From positions 4,526,001 to 4,590,000 of the forward strand of contig NZ_AP022574.1 of assembly GCF_010729305.1 (NCBI RefSeq): DNA of 64,000 bases, read 5' to 3'. The position numbers and the translations under genes were made by a program. Source of the stretch: Mycolicibacterium psychrotolerans (lineage in GTDB: Bacteria > Actinomycetota > Actinomycetes > Mycobacteriales > Mycobacteriaceae). This document shows, piece by piece, positions 25,390 through 34,772 of this stretch. Position 1 is the first letter of the stretch. The number at the start of each line of letters is the position of its first letter. The notes below the pieces were generated by a model that made no database searches, had not been told where the DNA came from, and saw nothing but the letters and a program-made list of their open reading frames with translations.

Positions 25390-27402
25390 CTAGGACTCCA
25401 TCGCGCGCTCCGCGACCGGCAGCCCGGCATGGTTGGCGTGGCAGGCCTTGGGCGGTGACGGCGGCAGGTCCAGCGCCGGGTTGCCGTCGAAGAAGCCGAT
25501 GGGCTTGAGGTGGAAGCCGGCGTAGGCGCACGGCATCACCGGCCAGTCCTCGGGCCGCACGACGTGGTGGGCGCCTAACGTGTACCAGAGCACGACGTCG
25601 GTGTTCTCCAGCGGGGCGTCGTCGGCGATGAACTCCGGCAGGCCCTGCATGTCCGCCGACTGGTACATGTAGTCGCCCGCGGCGAACATCTCCTTCGGGT
25701 CGTACCGGGTCACCCACAGGTTGTGCTGCACGAACCGGGCCCGGTCGTAGATGTGGGACCCCTCCTGCACCATCACCGGCACGATGTCCCTGGGCACCAG
25801 CTTGTATGCCACCGGGCTGCCCAGTTCGTTGACCTTCGACGGGTTCGTCACCTTCCAGTACCGGCCCGTCGACCAGTTCCAGTCCCGCGCTCCCCCGGCC
25901 TCGGATGCCACCAGCGTGTCCTGCACGATCCAGGCGTTACGGTGCGGATTGAGTGCCGAATCCGGCTCGGGAACAGAATCGACCTCGTACACACTGTTGT
26001 TCGGCCCGTCGACGCTCATGTCGAGCCGGAAGTTGAAGAAGTGCTGATGATTCGGGCCGTAGATGCCCGGCGCCACCAACTTGCCCCAGCGCGGCGACTC
26101 CCCGTCGAGAACCGCCCCGGTCGTCAGCACGCCCGAGAGCTTCACCTCCACCTCGATCGAGGCGTCGTTGTAGAAGTACCAGAAGAAGCCGTACTCGTAG
26201 TTGCCGACGGTGCAGATCATCGAGATGACCAGCCGGCGGGATCGCCGCACCTCCACCTCCTCGGTGCGGAAGTCGGTGTGCTTCCAGGAGATCCCGTAGT
26301 CCTCCTCGTGCATGCAGATCGCGTTGGGAATGGTCACCGCATTGCCGCTGGAGTCGTTGACCGTGCCGTCGAAGTAGTGGATCTCACCAAGACAGTCACA
26401 TCCCAGGGTCAGCGGATTGGCCGAGAAGCCCATGCCCACCTCACCCATGTCGAAGACGTTCTTGTTCCAGTGCGTGGGCGACGTGTCGCCGTAGGGCACC
26501 ACCATCTCCGAGAGCGAGCCCCGGTACAGGATCGGCCGGGTCTGCCCGCGGTCGGTATAGGTCACCTCGTGCAGCGTGACACCCTCGCGCGGGTTGAATC
26601 CGATGCGCAGAGACCACTTCTGCCACGTCACGTTCCATCCGTCGACGGTGAAGCTGGGCCCGTCGGGCTGGGTGATCTCGATCGGCTTGACGTCGGGCCG
26701 GAACTCGGTGAAGGCCGGCCGGTTGTCGGGGTCGAACATGAACTTCTCGGAGTAGTTGCCCGCCGTCGGCGGCAGCGGCACCACGCCGTGGTCCTCGACG
26801 TCGACCACCACCATGGCATCGAGGTCGAAGGTGACGATGAGGCCTTCGACCGGACGGGCGTACCCGTGCTCGGACGGCGCCACCCGCATGAACGTCAGCG
26901 GCCGGCAGATCAGCGGGGAGTTGTCGTAGTGGTCTTGGCTGCCGTAGTAGCCGGCGGGCCACGGGTCGATCATCGCCAGGCTGAAGTCGGTGACCCCGCG
27001 CTTGCGCATCGCCTCCTGCCACCGCGGATCCTCGCGGACCTTCTCCTCCACCCCGGTCATGTGCTCGACGAGGTAGGAGGGGAAGCGGCCGGGGATGGGC
27101 GTCCACGACTCGATGACGCGCGCGTCGAGGTCCACGACCGCCTCGTAGATCATCTTGGCCGCGGCGTCGTACATCGTCACGAACGCACACCGCGCGACGC
27201 CGTCGGCCCCGGCGAAGGTGAGTGAGGCGGTCTTTGCCGGCTCGGCCAGATAGATCATCACGAATTTCAATGTCGGCGTAGCGAACTCGCTCGCCATGAG
27301 CACCGCCGCGGCGGCCTCGATCTCGGCGCCGGTGAGGGGGTCGAGGGGATAACGGCCGGACGCACCAGCCGATTCCGCACCAGCCGTGCGGGTGTCCTCC
27401 AT
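25390..27402 (-). CDS. Copper-containing primary amine oxidase
   Basis: 670 aa from the ATG at 27402, 2 bases after the permease stop; the longer open frame overlaps that gene. Topaquinone motif TVGNYEY with the modified Tyr at residue 402, catalytic-base Asp 318 in FDMGEVGMG, copper ligands NHQH (His 452, His 454) and a later His in LGAHHVVRPEDWP are all present. The enzyme deaminates primary amines to aldehydes with release of ammonia and peroxide. No signal peptide, so cytoplasmic. It is last in the operon with the permease and ABC genes, which suggests an amine taken up by the adjacent permease is its substrate. Confidence 0.95.
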   Translation of the reverse strand: MEDTRTAGAESAGASGRYPLDPLTGAEIEAAAAVLMASEFATPTLKFVMIYLAEPAKTASLTFAGADGVARCAFVTMYDAAAKMIYEAVVDLDARVIESWTPIPGRFPSYLVEHMTGVEEKVREDPRWQEAMRKRGVTDFSLAMIDPWPAGYYGSQDHYDNSPLICRPLTFMRVAPSEHGYARPVEGLIVTFDLDAMVVVDVEDHGVVPLPPTAGNYSEKFMFDPDNRPAFTEFRPDVKPIEITQPDGPSFTVDGWNVTWQKWSLRIGFNPREGVTLHEVTYTDRGQTRPILYRGSLSEMVVPYGDTSPTHWNKNVFDMGEVGMGFSANPLTLGCDCLGEIHYFDGTVNDSSGNAVTIPNAICMHEEDYGISWKHTDFRTEEVEVRRSRRLVISMICTVGNYEYGFFWYFYNDASIEVEVKLSGVLTTGAVLDGESPRWGKLVAPGIYGPNHQHFFNFRLDMSVDGPNNSVYEVDSVPEPDSALNPHRNAWIVQDTLVASEAGGARDWNWSTGRYWKVTNPSKVNELGSPVAYKLVPRDIVPVMVQEGSHIYDRARFVQHNLWVTRYDPKEMFAAGDYMYQSADMQGLPEFIADDAPLENTDVVLWYTLGAHHVVRPEDWPVMPCAYAGFHLKPIGFFDGNPALDLPPSPPKACHANHAGLPVAERAMES

Positions 27403-27404
27403 CG

Positions 27405-28925
27405 TCACTTGTCGGTAACCTCTGCTTCCTTCTCGTCGCTGCCGGTGAGATCGAAGACCGCCAGGTGGGCGAGCGCGTCTTCCTGTGAGACCTTGTGCGC
27501 CGAGCGGCGCCCGAACACGTAGACGGTGAGGCCCAGCGCGAACATGCCCAGGCTGATGCCGCCGACCCAGGTCATCCACGTCGCCGCCGGCACGTCGATC
27601 CACGGCGTGACGAAGGAGTAGTACACGCCGCCGATCGTGCCGAGAGTGCCGACGGCGACGGTGATCCACACGCCGGTCATTCCACCGGGGATGCGCCAGA
27701 ACTGTTCATTGGCATAGCGATCGGCGTACTTGCGGCGCGCGATGATCACCGGGAACAGGAAGAAGAACCCGGACAGCAGCCATACCGTGGACAGCCCGCC
27801 CTGCAGGTAGATCGTGACGTTGGCCATGCTGCTCTGCGAGTACAGCCCGACCAGGATCAACGACGAGATGACACCCTGGATCAGGATGGCGGTCACCGGG
27901 TTGCGGGTGCGCGGATTCAGGTGGGTGAACAGACGCGGCAGATGCCGCTCGAGACCCGAGACGAAGATGAGCCGGGAGTAGGCCACCTGGTAGGTCATCA
28001 ACGCGACGATGATGATGAAGGCCAGCACGATCGCGCAGACCTCCATCAATCCGGGGAAGCCCGCGACGTCGAGCATGCCGATGACACCGGTGACGGGGTC
28101 GATCTCGTCGGTGGGCAACGCCATCATGGTGCCGAGCGTGGTCAGCAGATAGATCGCGACGAGCGCCGCCGACCCCCACAGGATCATCTTCGGGCCGCTC
28201 TTGCGCACCGAGAGGAACTCGGCGCCCATGTTGTACGGCGTCTCGACGCCGAGCAGGTACAGCAGCACGGTGCCGTACAGGAAGCCGGCGACGGCGAAGT
28301 TGGGGATGGTGGCCTCGGCCCAGCTGAACGGGGTGGCCGAGCCGTTCTTGACCGCGAACAACAGACCGGAGATGAATATCGTCAGCGTCAACAGGCCGTA
28401 CACGACGAAGACGATGTTCATGATCCGCTGACTGGCCGCCAGTTTCGCCAGCGCGAGACCGATCACCGTCCACAGGATCACCAGCTGCAGGATGATGCTC
28501 GTGGTCAGGCCGAGCTCGGCGTGGAAGGCCAGCAGCAGGAATTGCAACATCACCGCGGGCGACGACGCCGCGTTGAGGATCACCGGCACCCAGGACAGGT
28601 ATCCGCCGATGAATCCCCATGTCTCGCCCATCGTGCGGGTGGCCCAGATGTACACCCCGCCCTGTCCCGGCCACAGGTTGCCGAGCTCCACGACGGCCAT
28701 GCCGGCGGGGATCAGGAACGTCAGGATGCCGAGTACCCACATCGGGATCGCCGTCCAGCCACCGGCTGCCATCACCGACGAACCGGTGACCCAGCAGATG
28801 ATGAACACGTACGCCGCCGTCAGACCGAAGGTCGTCATCACCTTGGGCAGGATCTGCTCGGGGACCAGCTCGGTGGTCATGAGCGTGTCGCGACCGGCAG
28901 GCGGCGCGGGCTCTGTCTGTGTCAT
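27405..28925 (-). CDS. APC-superfamily amino acid/amine permease
   Basis: 506 aa from the ATG at 28925, 5 bases after GGGAG; an ATG at 28937 lacks such a site. About 12 hydrophobic segments with the family's N-terminal pattern (ILPKVMTTFGLTAAYVFIICWVTGSSVMAAGG) and WPGQGGVYIWATRTMGETWGFIGGYLSW. The polar C-terminus ends in a Glu/Lys-rich tail. It would import an amino acid or amine by proton or exchange coupling. The amine oxidase gene follows immediately, making amine substrates the best guess. Confidence 0.88.
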   Translation of the reverse strand: MTQTEPAPPAGRDTLMTTELVPEQILPKVMTTFGLTAAYVFIICWVTGSSVMAAGGWTAIPMWVLGILTFLIPAGMAVVELGNLWPGQGGVYIWATRTMGETWGFIGGYLSWVPVILNAASSPAVMLQFLLLAFHAELGLTTSIILQLVILWTVIGLALAKLAASQRIMNIVFVVYGLLTLTIFISGLLFAVKNGSATPFSWAEATIPNFAVAGFLYGTVLLYLLGVETPYNMGAEFLSVRKSGPKMILWGSAALVAIYLLTTLGTMMALPTDEIDPVTGVIGMLDVAGFPGLMEVCAIVLAFIIIVALMTYQVAYSRLIFVSGLERHLPRLFTHLNPRTRNPVTAILIQGVISSLILVGLYSQSSMANVTIYLQGGLSTVWLLSGFFFLFPVIIARRKYADRYANEQFWRIPGGMTGVWITVAVGTLGTIGGVYYSFVTPWIDVPAATWMTWVGGISLGMFALGLTVYVFGRRSAHKVSQEDALAHLAVFDLTGSDEKEAEVTDK

Positions 28926-28947
28926 GCCTTCTCCCACATCTGTTGTG

Positions 28948-29625
28948 TCAGTTGACGATCTGTCCGTCTTTCATTCGGACGACACGGCTCGCTTCGTCGG
29001 CCACCGTGGGGTCGTGGGTGCTCGCGACCACGGTGACGCCCATGGTCGAGCACAGGTCACGCAGCATCCGCACCACCGTCTCCCCCGTGCGGTGATCCAG
29101 ATTGGCCGTCGGTTCGTCGGCCAGCACCAGCGTCGGATTGCTGATCAGCGACCGCGCGATCGCGGTGCGCTGCTGCTCGCCGCCCGACATCTTGGTGGGC
29201 TGGTGGTCGATCCGGTGACCGAGGCCCACCAGTTCGAGCAGCTCGATGGCCCGCTGGCGCAGCGCGGCGCGGTCGTAGGGCTCGAACATCAGTGGCAGCT
29301 CGACGTTCTCGACCGCCGACAGGAACGGGATCAGGTTGTAGCTCTGGAAGATGAAGCCCACCGTGTCGTGGCGCAGCGCCGCGAACTGGCTCTCGGTCAG
29401 CTGCGCGGTGTCCTTGCCCGCGACCCGGACGGTGCCCTTGGTCGGCCGGTCCAATCCGCCGATGATGTTGAGCAGTGTCGACTTGCCGCTGCCGCTGGGC
29501 CCCATCAGACACACGAATTCGCCGGGCTGCACGGTCAGCTCGGCGGCCATCAACGCCTTGACCACCTCGTCGCCGAGCTTGTGCAGCTTCCACACGTCCG
29601 AGATCTCGATCACCGGTGCGGTCAT
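28948..29625 (-). CDS. ABC transporter ATPase, MacB/LolD type
   Basis: 225 aa. Walker A GPSGSGKST at about 39-47, Q-loop in FIFQSYNLIPFL, signature SGGEQQRTAIARSL, Walker B LVLADEPTANLD, and switch His in VASTHDPTV. This subfamily drives mechanotransmission by FtsX-type permeases. It is the partner of the two permeases just upstream, 1 base from the second. Such systems move lipoproteins, peptides or drugs or signal across the membrane; the cargo is unknown. Confidence 0.93.
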   Translation of the reverse strand: MTAPVIEISDVWKLHKLGDEVVKALMAAELTVQPGEFVCLMGPSGSGKSTLLNIIGGLDRPTKGTVRVAGKDTAQLTESQFAALRHDTVGFIFQSYNLIPFLSAVENVELPLMFEPYDRAALRQRAIELLELVGLGHRIDHQPTKMSGGEQQRTAIARSLISNPTLVLADEPTANLDHRTGETVVRMLRDLCSTMGVTVVASTHDPTVADEASRVVRMKDGQIVN

Positions 29626-29626
29626 G

Positions 29627-30193
29627 TCAGCTTCCTTCGGTGAGCGATCCGATGGGCGGACGGGAGGCTGCCTTCCACGTGGGCACGACGCTGGTGGCCA
29701 GCGCCGCCACGATGCTGACCGCGACGGCCAACCCGGCGCCGAGCGCCAGCCCTACCGTCGACACCCCGGTGCCGACGATCGCGGCTGCGACGAGCACGGC
29801 GCCGGTGAGTACGGCGAGCAGGGCGCCGATCAAAGCTCCCGCCAGTGCAGCGATCACGGGTTCGACGAGCAGCGCCGCGACGACGGGTGCCCGCGGGATG
29901 CCGTTGGCGCCAAGCACCCCCAGCTCCCGGGTGCGGTGCGCCACGGTCCGGGTGGTCGCCACCGCCACCTCGGCGACGCCGACCAGCAGCACGGTCACGG
30001 CGATCAGCACCACCGCGCGACTGATCTCGTCGGCGTGGCCCAGCGCGGCGGACTGGGTGCGGATGCCGTCCGACATTCCGAACACCAGCACGACGAGATA
30101 CGCGCCGGTTGCGGTGGTGACGGCCGGCAGCACCATCTCGCGGATGCGCCGCCGGGCCGCCAGCCACCCGTAGGACAAACCGTTGCCGATCAT
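29627..30193 (-). CDS. FtsX-type ABC permease, short
   Basis: 188 aa from an ATG that overlaps the upstream permease stop in ATGA at 30190-30193. After an N-terminal helix (VLPAVTTATGAYLVVLVFGM) come the three C-terminal helices of the FtsX fold with the coupling-helix stretch TVAHRTRELGVLGANGIPRAPV. It lacks the large extracytoplasmic domain of its partner, so the pair forms an asymmetric heterodimer. Confidence 0.82.
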   Translation of the reverse strand: MIGNGLSYGWLAARRRIREMVLPAVTTATGAYLVVLVFGMSDGIRTQSAALGHADEISRAVVLIAVTVLLVGVAEVAVATTRTVAHRTRELGVLGANGIPRAPVVAALLVEPVIAALAGALIGALLAVLTGAVLVAAAIVGTGVSTVGLALGAGLAVAVSIVAALATSVVPTWKAASRPPIGSLTEGS

Positions 30194-31386
30194 CGCGCTC
30201 CCAGCAGTGCGACGGGTCGCTGCTGCAGCAGCCGGTGCACCGGGACCAGCGCGCCGACGATCGCCATCGCGGGGAGGAACATCGCGGTCATCGCGACGCC
30301 CTGCAGCCATGCCGTCGGTGTGGCGATTCCCGGGATCACGACGGCCACAGCGATTCCAGCGGCAGCGATACCGACGACATACGCGGCCAGGAACACGATC
30401 GCCGATTCGACCAGGAAGAAGTACAGCACCTCGTCGGCCAGTCCGATGCTCGACATGATGCCGAATTCGCGCCGCCGCTCGGTGACCGCGGCGAGGAACG
30501 ACGAGACCGCGATCACGAAGCCGAGCGCAAGCCCGATGGTGGAGATCAGGCCGAGCGTCGATCCCGTCACCTTGCCGGAGAACAGTCCCGAGAACTTCTG
30601 CTCGAAGGTCAGCGGGCCGGATCCTCCGACGGTGTCATAGATGAGACCGGCACCGGCGGGGTCGGGTCGCACCGCCGGATCCGGGGTGGACGGCAGACCG
30701 ACCGCGGCCCCGAAGATCTGCGCGAGGTCGCGGCGCTGTGCTGATCCGGCCGGCGCCGAGACGATCCACCAACCATGCTGTCCCACAATGCTTTCAGCTA
30801 CCGATGTGGGCACGGTCAGGGATTCCCCGGCGTCGTCGATCGTGGCCTGCAGGCTCTGTCCACCGACGGTGACGCGGTCACCGGCGCCGAGACCGAGCCG
30901 CCCGGCCAGGCCCGATCCCACCGATGCCTCGCCGGCGGCGATGGTGTCGCTTCCGCGCAGCGACACCGACTGGCCGTTCACCTGAGTCACGCCCGACAGG
31001 ATGCGGATCGCCCCCCAGCCTGCAGGGGCGGCGATGTCGGGTGCGGGGCCGTCGGCGACCAACGCCTGAGCCGATGGGTCGTAGTGCACACCGGCGGCGG
31101 GCACCACCCACAGCGCACCGCCGGCGAGCACGTCGGTGACCGAATTCTCGCCGGTGATCGCAAAACTCGCCGATACGGTGCGTACCACTGTGACGCAGGC
31201 GATCGCCAGCGCGATGCCCAGCACCGACAGCACGAACCGCTCGGGTCGCCGCCGGATGTTGGCCAGGGCGAACCGGACGAGGCACAGAACCGTGTTCTGC
31301 GAGCCGACCGCGATCTGCGGCGATCGGACCACCGTGGGCGCGTCGCCGACCTGACTGGTCTCCACGAGAAGCGATGCTGCGAGCAC
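30190..31386 (-). CDS. FtsX/MacB-type ABC permease with extracytoplasmic domain
   Basis: 398 aa as read; the first 35 or so residues are not typical and translation may begin nearer LVRFALANIRRRPERFVLSVLGIALAIACV, which is the MacB-like first helix. A periplasmic-side domain of about 200 residues (ALWVVPAAGVHYDP to PLTFEQKF) is followed by three helices with the coupling stretch ERRREFGIMSSIGLADEVLY. First gene of the five-gene operon; the promoter should lie in 31387-31480. Confidence 0.82.
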   Translation of the reverse strand: MLAASLLVETSQVGDAPTVVRSPQIAVGSQNTVLCLVRFALANIRRRPERFVLSVLGIALAIACVTVVRTVSASFAITGENSVTDVLAGGALWVVPAAGVHYDPSAQALVADGPAPDIAAPAGWGAIRILSGVTQVNGQSVSLRGSDTIAAGEASVGSGLAGRLGLGAGDRVTVGGQSLQATIDDAGESLTVPTSVAESIVGQHGWWIVSAPAGSAQRRDLAQIFGAAVGLPSTPDPAVRPDPAGAGLIYDTVGGSGPLTFEQKFSGLFSGKVTGSTLGLISTIGLALGFVIAVSSFLAAVTERRREFGIMSSIGLADEVLYFFLVESAIVFLAAYVVGIAAAGIAVAVVIPGIATPTAWLQGVAMTAMFLPAMAIVGALVPVHRLLQQRPVALLGAR

Positions 31387-31484
31387 AACGTAACGGCGGG
31401 CACCGCCGGCAATGTCGTCGGTGTTAATTCACCGCGGGTCCCGTTACGTCAGGGTGTCGGGCCCACAACGGATTTCGTCGGCGG

Positions 31485-32891
31485 TCAGTGCGAAATCATG
31501 CGCCAGGGCCGCGCCTGCTCGAGTTCGTAGGCCAGCGCGAGCAGCCGGGCGTCCTGCCCGAGCGGCGCGGCGAACATCATGCCGACCGGTAGCCCCGACG
31601 CAGAGTGCGCCAGCGGCAACGAGATTGCCGGTTCCCCCGTCACGTTCTGCAGCGGCGTGAACGCCACCCAGTCGATGAGCCGGTCGATCACCTGTTGATA
31701 GTCGGCCGTCGGATCGAGGTGCCCGATGCGTGGCGTGGCGTCGGCAAGCGTCGGCGTGAGCAGCACGTCGTACGTGGCGTGCAGCCGGGACGTGATCCGG
31801 CGGGTACGCGCCAGCCGCGCCAGCGCGGTCGGCAGGCGGACCAGATTGCGCGCGGCGTGCCGCTCGAGGCCGAGCGTGAGGTTGTCCAGTTTGGCGCGGT
31901 CGAACGTCTCCCCGAACATGCGCTGCCCGCCGCGTACCAACGCGAAGGCGAGAAACGACCAGTAGAGCAGGAAGTCGTCGATGAACCGCGGGGGTATGGG
32001 GTTGTCGATCACGCTCACCCGGTGCCCGAGCTCCTCGAGCAGGGTCGCGGTCTCGAGCGTCGACTCGGTGATCTCCGGCGACGAGTCGCGCGAGATCGAC
32101 CTGGTGCACACCGCGATGTGCAGGCGTTCGGGGCCGGGACCGGTGACGTCGCCGACCGGCGGCAGCTTCGGGGCCGCAATGATGCGTTCCATCTCCCGGT
32201 AGAACGCCGCGGTGTCGCGCACCGAGCGGGTGAGAACGCCGTTGTGCACGATGCGCAGAGGCATCTGGCGCACGTTCTTGTCCAACGGCAGGCGTCCGCG
32301 CGAGGGTTTGAGGCCGACCAGGCCGTTGCACGCGGCCGGGATTCGGATCGAACCGCCGCCGTCGTTGGCGTGGGCGATCGGCACCACTCCTGCGGCGACG
32401 AACGCACCCGAACCGGAGGACGACGCACCGGCCGTGTGCTCGACGTTCCACGGGTTGCGCACCGGGCCCAGCCGGGGATGTTCGGCCGAGGCGCTGAAAC
32501 CGAATTCGGAGAGCTGCGTCTTGCCCAGCGGGACCAGGCCGGTGGCCAGGTACGCGCGGGCGAAATCACCGTCGACGGGGGCGGGGTGGGCCTCCCAGGC
32601 ATCGGCGCCCTCCCGGGTGGGCATCCCGGCGACAGCGACGTTGTCCTTGATGAACGACGGCACCCCGTCGAAGTAGCCGCCGTAGCGCGTCGCCTGCCGG
32701 GCTCGGGCCCGCGCACGGTCGAACGCCTCGTAGGCCATGCCGTTGAGCGCCGGATTCACCGCCTCGGCACGGGCGATGGCGGCATCGACGAGTTCCGCCG
32801 CCGATACCGATCCGGCCCGCATGGCCTCCACTGCACCCACCGCATCCAGGTCGCCGAGGGCGTCGTCGCCGAAAGCATCAACACGGTCCAT
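31485..32891 (-). CDS. Amidase (amidase signature family)
   Basis: 468 aa. The Ser-cisSer-Lys triad is visible: Lys 82 in PSFIKDN, the Ser cluster GASSSGSG at 155-162, and nucleophile Ser 181 in GGGSIRIP, followed by GLVGLKPSRGRLP. The family hydrolyses carboxamides to acids and ammonia in the cytoplasm. Its place next to tsf matches the AmiC-type amidase position in M. tuberculosis (established gene order, recalled). Substrate unknown. Confidence 0.92.
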   Translation of the reverse strand: MDRVDAFGDDALGDLDAVGAVEAMRAGSVSAAELVDAAIARAEAVNPALNGMAYEAFDRARARARQATRYGGYFDGVPSFIKDNVAVAGMPTREGADAWEAHPAPVDGDFARAYLATGLVPLGKTQLSEFGFSASAEHPRLGPVRNPWNVEHTAGASSSGSGAFVAAGVVPIAHANDGGGSIRIPAACNGLVGLKPSRGRLPLDKNVRQMPLRIVHNGVLTRSVRDTAAFYREMERIIAAPKLPPVGDVTGPGPERLHIAVCTRSISRDSSPEITESTLETATLLEELGHRVSVIDNPIPPRFIDDFLLYWSFLAFALVRGGQRMFGETFDRAKLDNLTLGLERHAARNLVRLPTALARLARTRRITSRLHATYDVLLTPTLADATPRIGHLDPTADYQQVIDRLIDWVAFTPLQNVTGEPAISLPLAHSASGLPVGMMFAAPLGQDARLLALAYELEQARPWRMISH

Positions 32892-32940
32892 GGCGCGACG
32901 GTACCAAAGCGTACCGGGGTGGAGCGTCGGGGCGGGCGGC

Positions 32941-34434
32941 TCACTCAGCGCGGCGCAACACGGCCCCGACGGTCATGGCCAGGATCTTCCAGTCCAGCCA
33001 CAGCGACCAGTTCTCGATGTAGAAGTTGTCCCATTCGGCGCGGTCGGCGATCGACGTCTGGCCGCGCAGACCGTGCACCTGGGCCCAGCCGGTGATCCCC
33101 GCCTTCACGCGGTGCCTGTCGCCGTAGCGGGCGATCTGGACGTTGAACAGGTCGACGTACTCCGGGCGCTCCGGCCGCGGGCCCACCAGGCTCATCTCGC
33201 CCCGGATGACGTTGATCAGCTGGGGCAGCTCGTCCAGCGACGTGGCGCGCAGGATCTTGCCGATCCGGGTCCGGCGGTCCTCCCCCTCGACACCGCCGGG
33301 CGCGCGGTCGGCACCGCGCTGGAACGCCGCGTCGGAGTCGCTCGGCGGGCGCATCGAACGGAACTTCAGGCACTGGAAGACGCGGCCATCGCGGCCGATC
33401 CGCGGTTGGCCGAAGAAGATCGGCCCCGGAGAGCTCAGCCGAACCAGCAGCATCAGGGTGAGGAACAGCGGCGAGATCAGCAGCAGGCCGAGCGCCGCGA
33501 CCACCCGGTCGGAGATGTGCTTGACCGCGAACTGCCAGCCGCGCGGATCGGTGCTCGGGACCGCGATCAGAGGCAGGCCGCCGATGTGGTCGATGTGGGC
33601 GTGCACACCGATGGTGTCGAAGATCCGCGGCACGATCCACACGGCCACACCGCGCTTGTGCGCGACCTTCACCGCGGCGGTGATGGCCTCGTCACGGGTC
33701 CGCGAGAACGCCACGATCAGACACTGCGCGCCCGTCCGGGTGATCGCGTCCTCGAGGCCGTCGAGCTTGCCCAGATACGGGATGCTCGCCGGCTTGTCGC
33801 GGTCCAGGCCCATCGAGGGGAGATCGTCGTCGATCAGCCCGATCGGCCGGAGGCCGTACTGGGGGGTGACCTCCAGCCGCTCCACCACTTTGGCGGCGAT
33901 CTTGCCGTTGCCCACGATGAGCGTCGGCGAAATCAGCCGGTTGTGGCGGAACTGCTGGTTGCGGATCAGGAACCAGAAGAAGCGGCCGAGCGGGATGAGA
34001 ACCGCCGCGCTCATCCACACCTTGGCCACGGCGGGGCCGCGGGACACACCGTCGATGTCCGGATTCAGCACCAACCCGCTGAGCAGCAGCATGGCCGCGA
34101 CGGAGGTCAGGGCCTCGATCTTCGGCAGCTCGTCGAGGAAGGAACGGTTCAGCGAGCGCTTGTAGAGGCCGCGGATCGCGAACAACGAGACCACGGTGGG
34201 CGCGAAGAAGCACATCATCCAGCTCGGCGGCAGACGGTCGGCGTTGTGGTTCGCCCACGTCATCCCGACCGCCACCGCCAGCGATGCCGTCGACAGGTCG
34301 ATCGTCGCGATGACGAAAGACCCGCGTCCTTTGCGGCGCGGCGCATACACCAACTCGAGACCCAGCTGCGGATCGTCTCCGGCGCGATGCGAAGGCACCT
34401 TTGCCGCGCGCGGAGCATCCACGATGTCGGTCAT
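32941..34434 (-). CDS. Second polyprenyl glycosylphosphotransferase
   Basis: 497 aa. Four N-terminal helices (about 40-150), a nucleotide-binding-like domain (LISPTLIVGNGKIAAKVVERL), a later helix (LLLISPLFLTLMLLVRL) and the catalytic domain: CLKFRSMRP, RIGKILRATSLDELPQLINVI, GEMSLVGPRPERPEY, ITGWAQVHGLRG. Same reaction class as the enzyme at 19892-21373: transfer of a sugar-1-phosphate to a polyprenyl phosphate carrier. It stands alone between the amidase and tsf, not with other glycan genes, so it may prime a different polymer. Confidence 0.92.
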   Translation of the reverse strand: MTDIVDAPRAAKVPSHRAGDDPQLGLELVYAPRRKGRGSFVIATIDLSTASLAVAVGMTWANHNADRLPPSWMMCFFAPTVVSLFAIRGLYKRSLNRSFLDELPKIEALTSVAAMLLLSGLVLNPDIDGVSRGPAVAKVWMSAAVLIPLGRFFWFLIRNQQFRHNRLISPTLIVGNGKIAAKVVERLEVTPQYGLRPIGLIDDDLPSMGLDRDKPASIPYLGKLDGLEDAITRTGAQCLIVAFSRTRDEAITAAVKVAHKRGVAVWIVPRIFDTIGVHAHIDHIGGLPLIAVPSTDPRGWQFAVKHISDRVVAALGLLLISPLFLTLMLLVRLSSPGPIFFGQPRIGRDGRVFQCLKFRSMRPPSDSDAAFQRGADRAPGGVEGEDRRTRIGKILRATSLDELPQLINVIRGEMSLVGPRPERPEYVDLFNVQIARYGDRHRVKAGITGWAQVHGLRGQTSIADRAEWDNFYIENWSLWLDWKILAMTVGAVLRRAE

Positions 34435-34726
34435 CGCTGACCAGTCGCTATCTCGGCCGCCTCCACGACAAGAGGTTAACTCCGCACGTCGGCATCTGTC
34501 GGCATTTGGCGCTGTGACGTCGTGACGGGACGATACAAACGACCAGTCAGAACTTTGCTACGTGCGCCTGAACGAAGATCCGGCAAAAGGGTGGGCGCGC
34601 CGCAGCGCCATGACCCGCAAACCTCCCAGCACCGAGTTATTGTCGCGATCGACGATTGCCGGACCCGGCCGCGCGGTTCTGGCAAAACACCGCGCCGCTT
34701 CCGGCGCTTGTCCACTTCCTACGCAG
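34435..34726. promoter_or_regulatory. Upstream region of the second priming transferase
   Basis: About 290 bases without a gene. It carries the minus-strand promoter of the transferase. A short direct repeat GTCGGCAT occurs at 34488-34495 and 34498-34505, close to the start codon, and could be a binding site or chance. No -10 box can be named with confidence. Confidence 0.4.
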
Positions 34727-34727
34727 G

Positions 34728-34756
34728 CGGCCCCGGAACCGAGGTTCCGGGGGCCG
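34728..34756 (-). terminator. Hairpin terminator after tsf
   Basis: CGGCCCCGGAACC at 34728-34740 pairs with GGTTCCGGGGGCCG at 34743-34756, with one extra G bulged and a tiny loop. It starts 17 bases beyond the tsf stop on the minus strand. No T-run follows, as is usual in mycobacteria. Confidence 0.7.
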
Positions 34757-34772
34757 CGTCGCGGAGCTGGGG

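Noticed and set aside
25723..27225. 500-codon plus-strand open frame opposite the amine oxidase, and a 486-codon frame at 27495-28955 opposite the permease
   Set aside because: Both lie antisense to clear genes with full catalytic or helix patterns; their translations are Arg/His/Asp/Val-rich as expected from antisense frames of GC-rich DNA.
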